Assembly: GCA_002309345.1 (NCBI GenBank) | Contig: DBWZ01000071.1 | Coordinates: forward strand, 1 to 7,273 | Origin: Pseudobutyrivibrio sp. UBA1225 | Lineage (GTDB): Bacteria > Bacillota > Clostridia > Lachnospirales > Lachnospiraceae | Length of the DNA stretch: 7,273 nucleotides | Direction of reading: 5' to 3' | Shown here: in pieces, positions 7,172 through 7,273 of the stretch | Layout: each line of letters begins with the position of its first letter | How positions within the stretch are numbered: position 1 is the stretch's first letter | The notes under the pieces: model-generated | Database searches by the model: none | Seen by the model: the letters and a program-made list of their open reading frames with translations, nothing else | Told to the model about the DNA's origin: nothing | Made by a program: the position numbers and the translations under genes

Positions 7172-7184
7172 ACTCTAGTAGAAT
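7156..7184 (+). promoter_or_regulatory. sigma-A type promoter for tRNA-Ser
   Basis: A perfect -35 TTGACA (7156-7161), an optimal 17-nt spacer and -10 TAGAAT (7179-7184, five of six matches to TATAAT) form a near-consensus housekeeping promoter. Transcription should begin near 7191, leaving a leader of about 35 nt before the mature tRNA at 7227. Such strength fits a stable RNA gene. Confidence 0.85.
7170..7181. repeat. short inverted repeat in the promoter spacer
   Basis: CTACT (7170-7174) and AGTAG (7177-7181) are perfect 5-bp arms around CT. They lie between the -35 box and the first half of the -10 box of the tRNA promoter. The repeat is short enough to be chance. Confidence 0.35.
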
Positions 7185-7226
7185 AACACTTGCGTCAAAT
7201 AAATGAGAAGTTAAACCTACAACTTT

Positions 7227-7273
7227 GGAGAAGTACTCAAGAGGCCGAAGAGGCGCCCCTGCTAAGGGTGTAG
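7227..7273 (+). tRNA. tRNA-Ser(GCU), 3' end cut by the window
   Basis: The first 47 nt of a serine tRNA reading AGC and AGU codons are present. The acceptor 5' strand is GGAGAAG (7227-7233), and the D stem CTC/GAG (7236-7238, 7250-7252) encloses a loop with the GG pair at 7243-7244. The anticodon stem CGCCC/GGGTG (7254-7258, 7266-7270, one G-U pair) closes the 7-nt loop CTGCTAA with anticodon GCT at 7261-7263. The window ends as the long variable arm typical of tRNA-Ser begins. The T arm and 3' acceptor strand lie outside, so their integrity cannot be judged. Confidence 0.93.

Noticed and set aside
1..7273. CRISPR array, insertion sequence, phage or defence system
   Set aside because: No spaced direct repeats, transposase or integrase motifs, terminal repeats or defence domains were seen; nearly all of the window is explained by housekeeping genes.

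Overview
This window is a housekeeping stretch of chromosome from a low-G+C Gram-positive anaerobe. The best guess is a Lachnospiraceae-type clostridium such as a Butyrivibrio or Roseburia relative. The grounds are recF-gyrB-gyrA order on one strand, short (about 640-residue) gyrase B without the proteobacterial insertion, purine-rich Shine-Dalgarno sites, A/T-rich spacers, and the wording of the GyrA and class I fumarase sequences. The genus is inference; the protein families are secure.

Layout, all on the + strand: recF (7-1104) overlaps gyrB (1101-3029) by 4 nt. A 44-nt spacer with a small G/C hairpin leads into gyrA (3074-5608). A strong intrinsic terminator (5631-5659) closes the gyrase unit. 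A two-subunit, [4Fe-4S] class I fumarase / tartrate-dehydratase-type enzyme follows (alpha 5722-6564, beta 6564-7115, overlapping by 1 nt). After a 111-nt gap holding a near-consensus promoter (TTGACA, 17 nt, TAGAAT), a tRNA-Ser(GCU) gene begins at 7227 and is cut by the window end. Bases 1-6 precede recF; the gene expected upstream (often a small S4-domain protein and dnaN) lies outside.

How the genes work together: RecF loads recombination proteins at single-strand gaps during replication-fork repair, and GyrA2GyrB2 introduces negative supercoils. They sit together in the conserved dnaA-dnaN-recF-gyrBA neighbourhood near oriC. Overlapping stop/start codons suggest translational coupling for recF-gyrB and for the two fumarase subunits. 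The fumarase pair is a separate metabolic unit, probably interconverting malate and fumarate.

I do not see a novel mobile, defence or RNA system. The points most worth a second look are: a 12-residue net insertion in GyrA just after the catalytic tyrosine; glycine at the GyrA position equivalent to E. coli Asp87; nested inverted repeats overlapping the tRNA-Ser promoter; two look-alike hairpins back to back after gyrA; and higher use of the arginine codon CGA in gyrA than in gyrB or recF.
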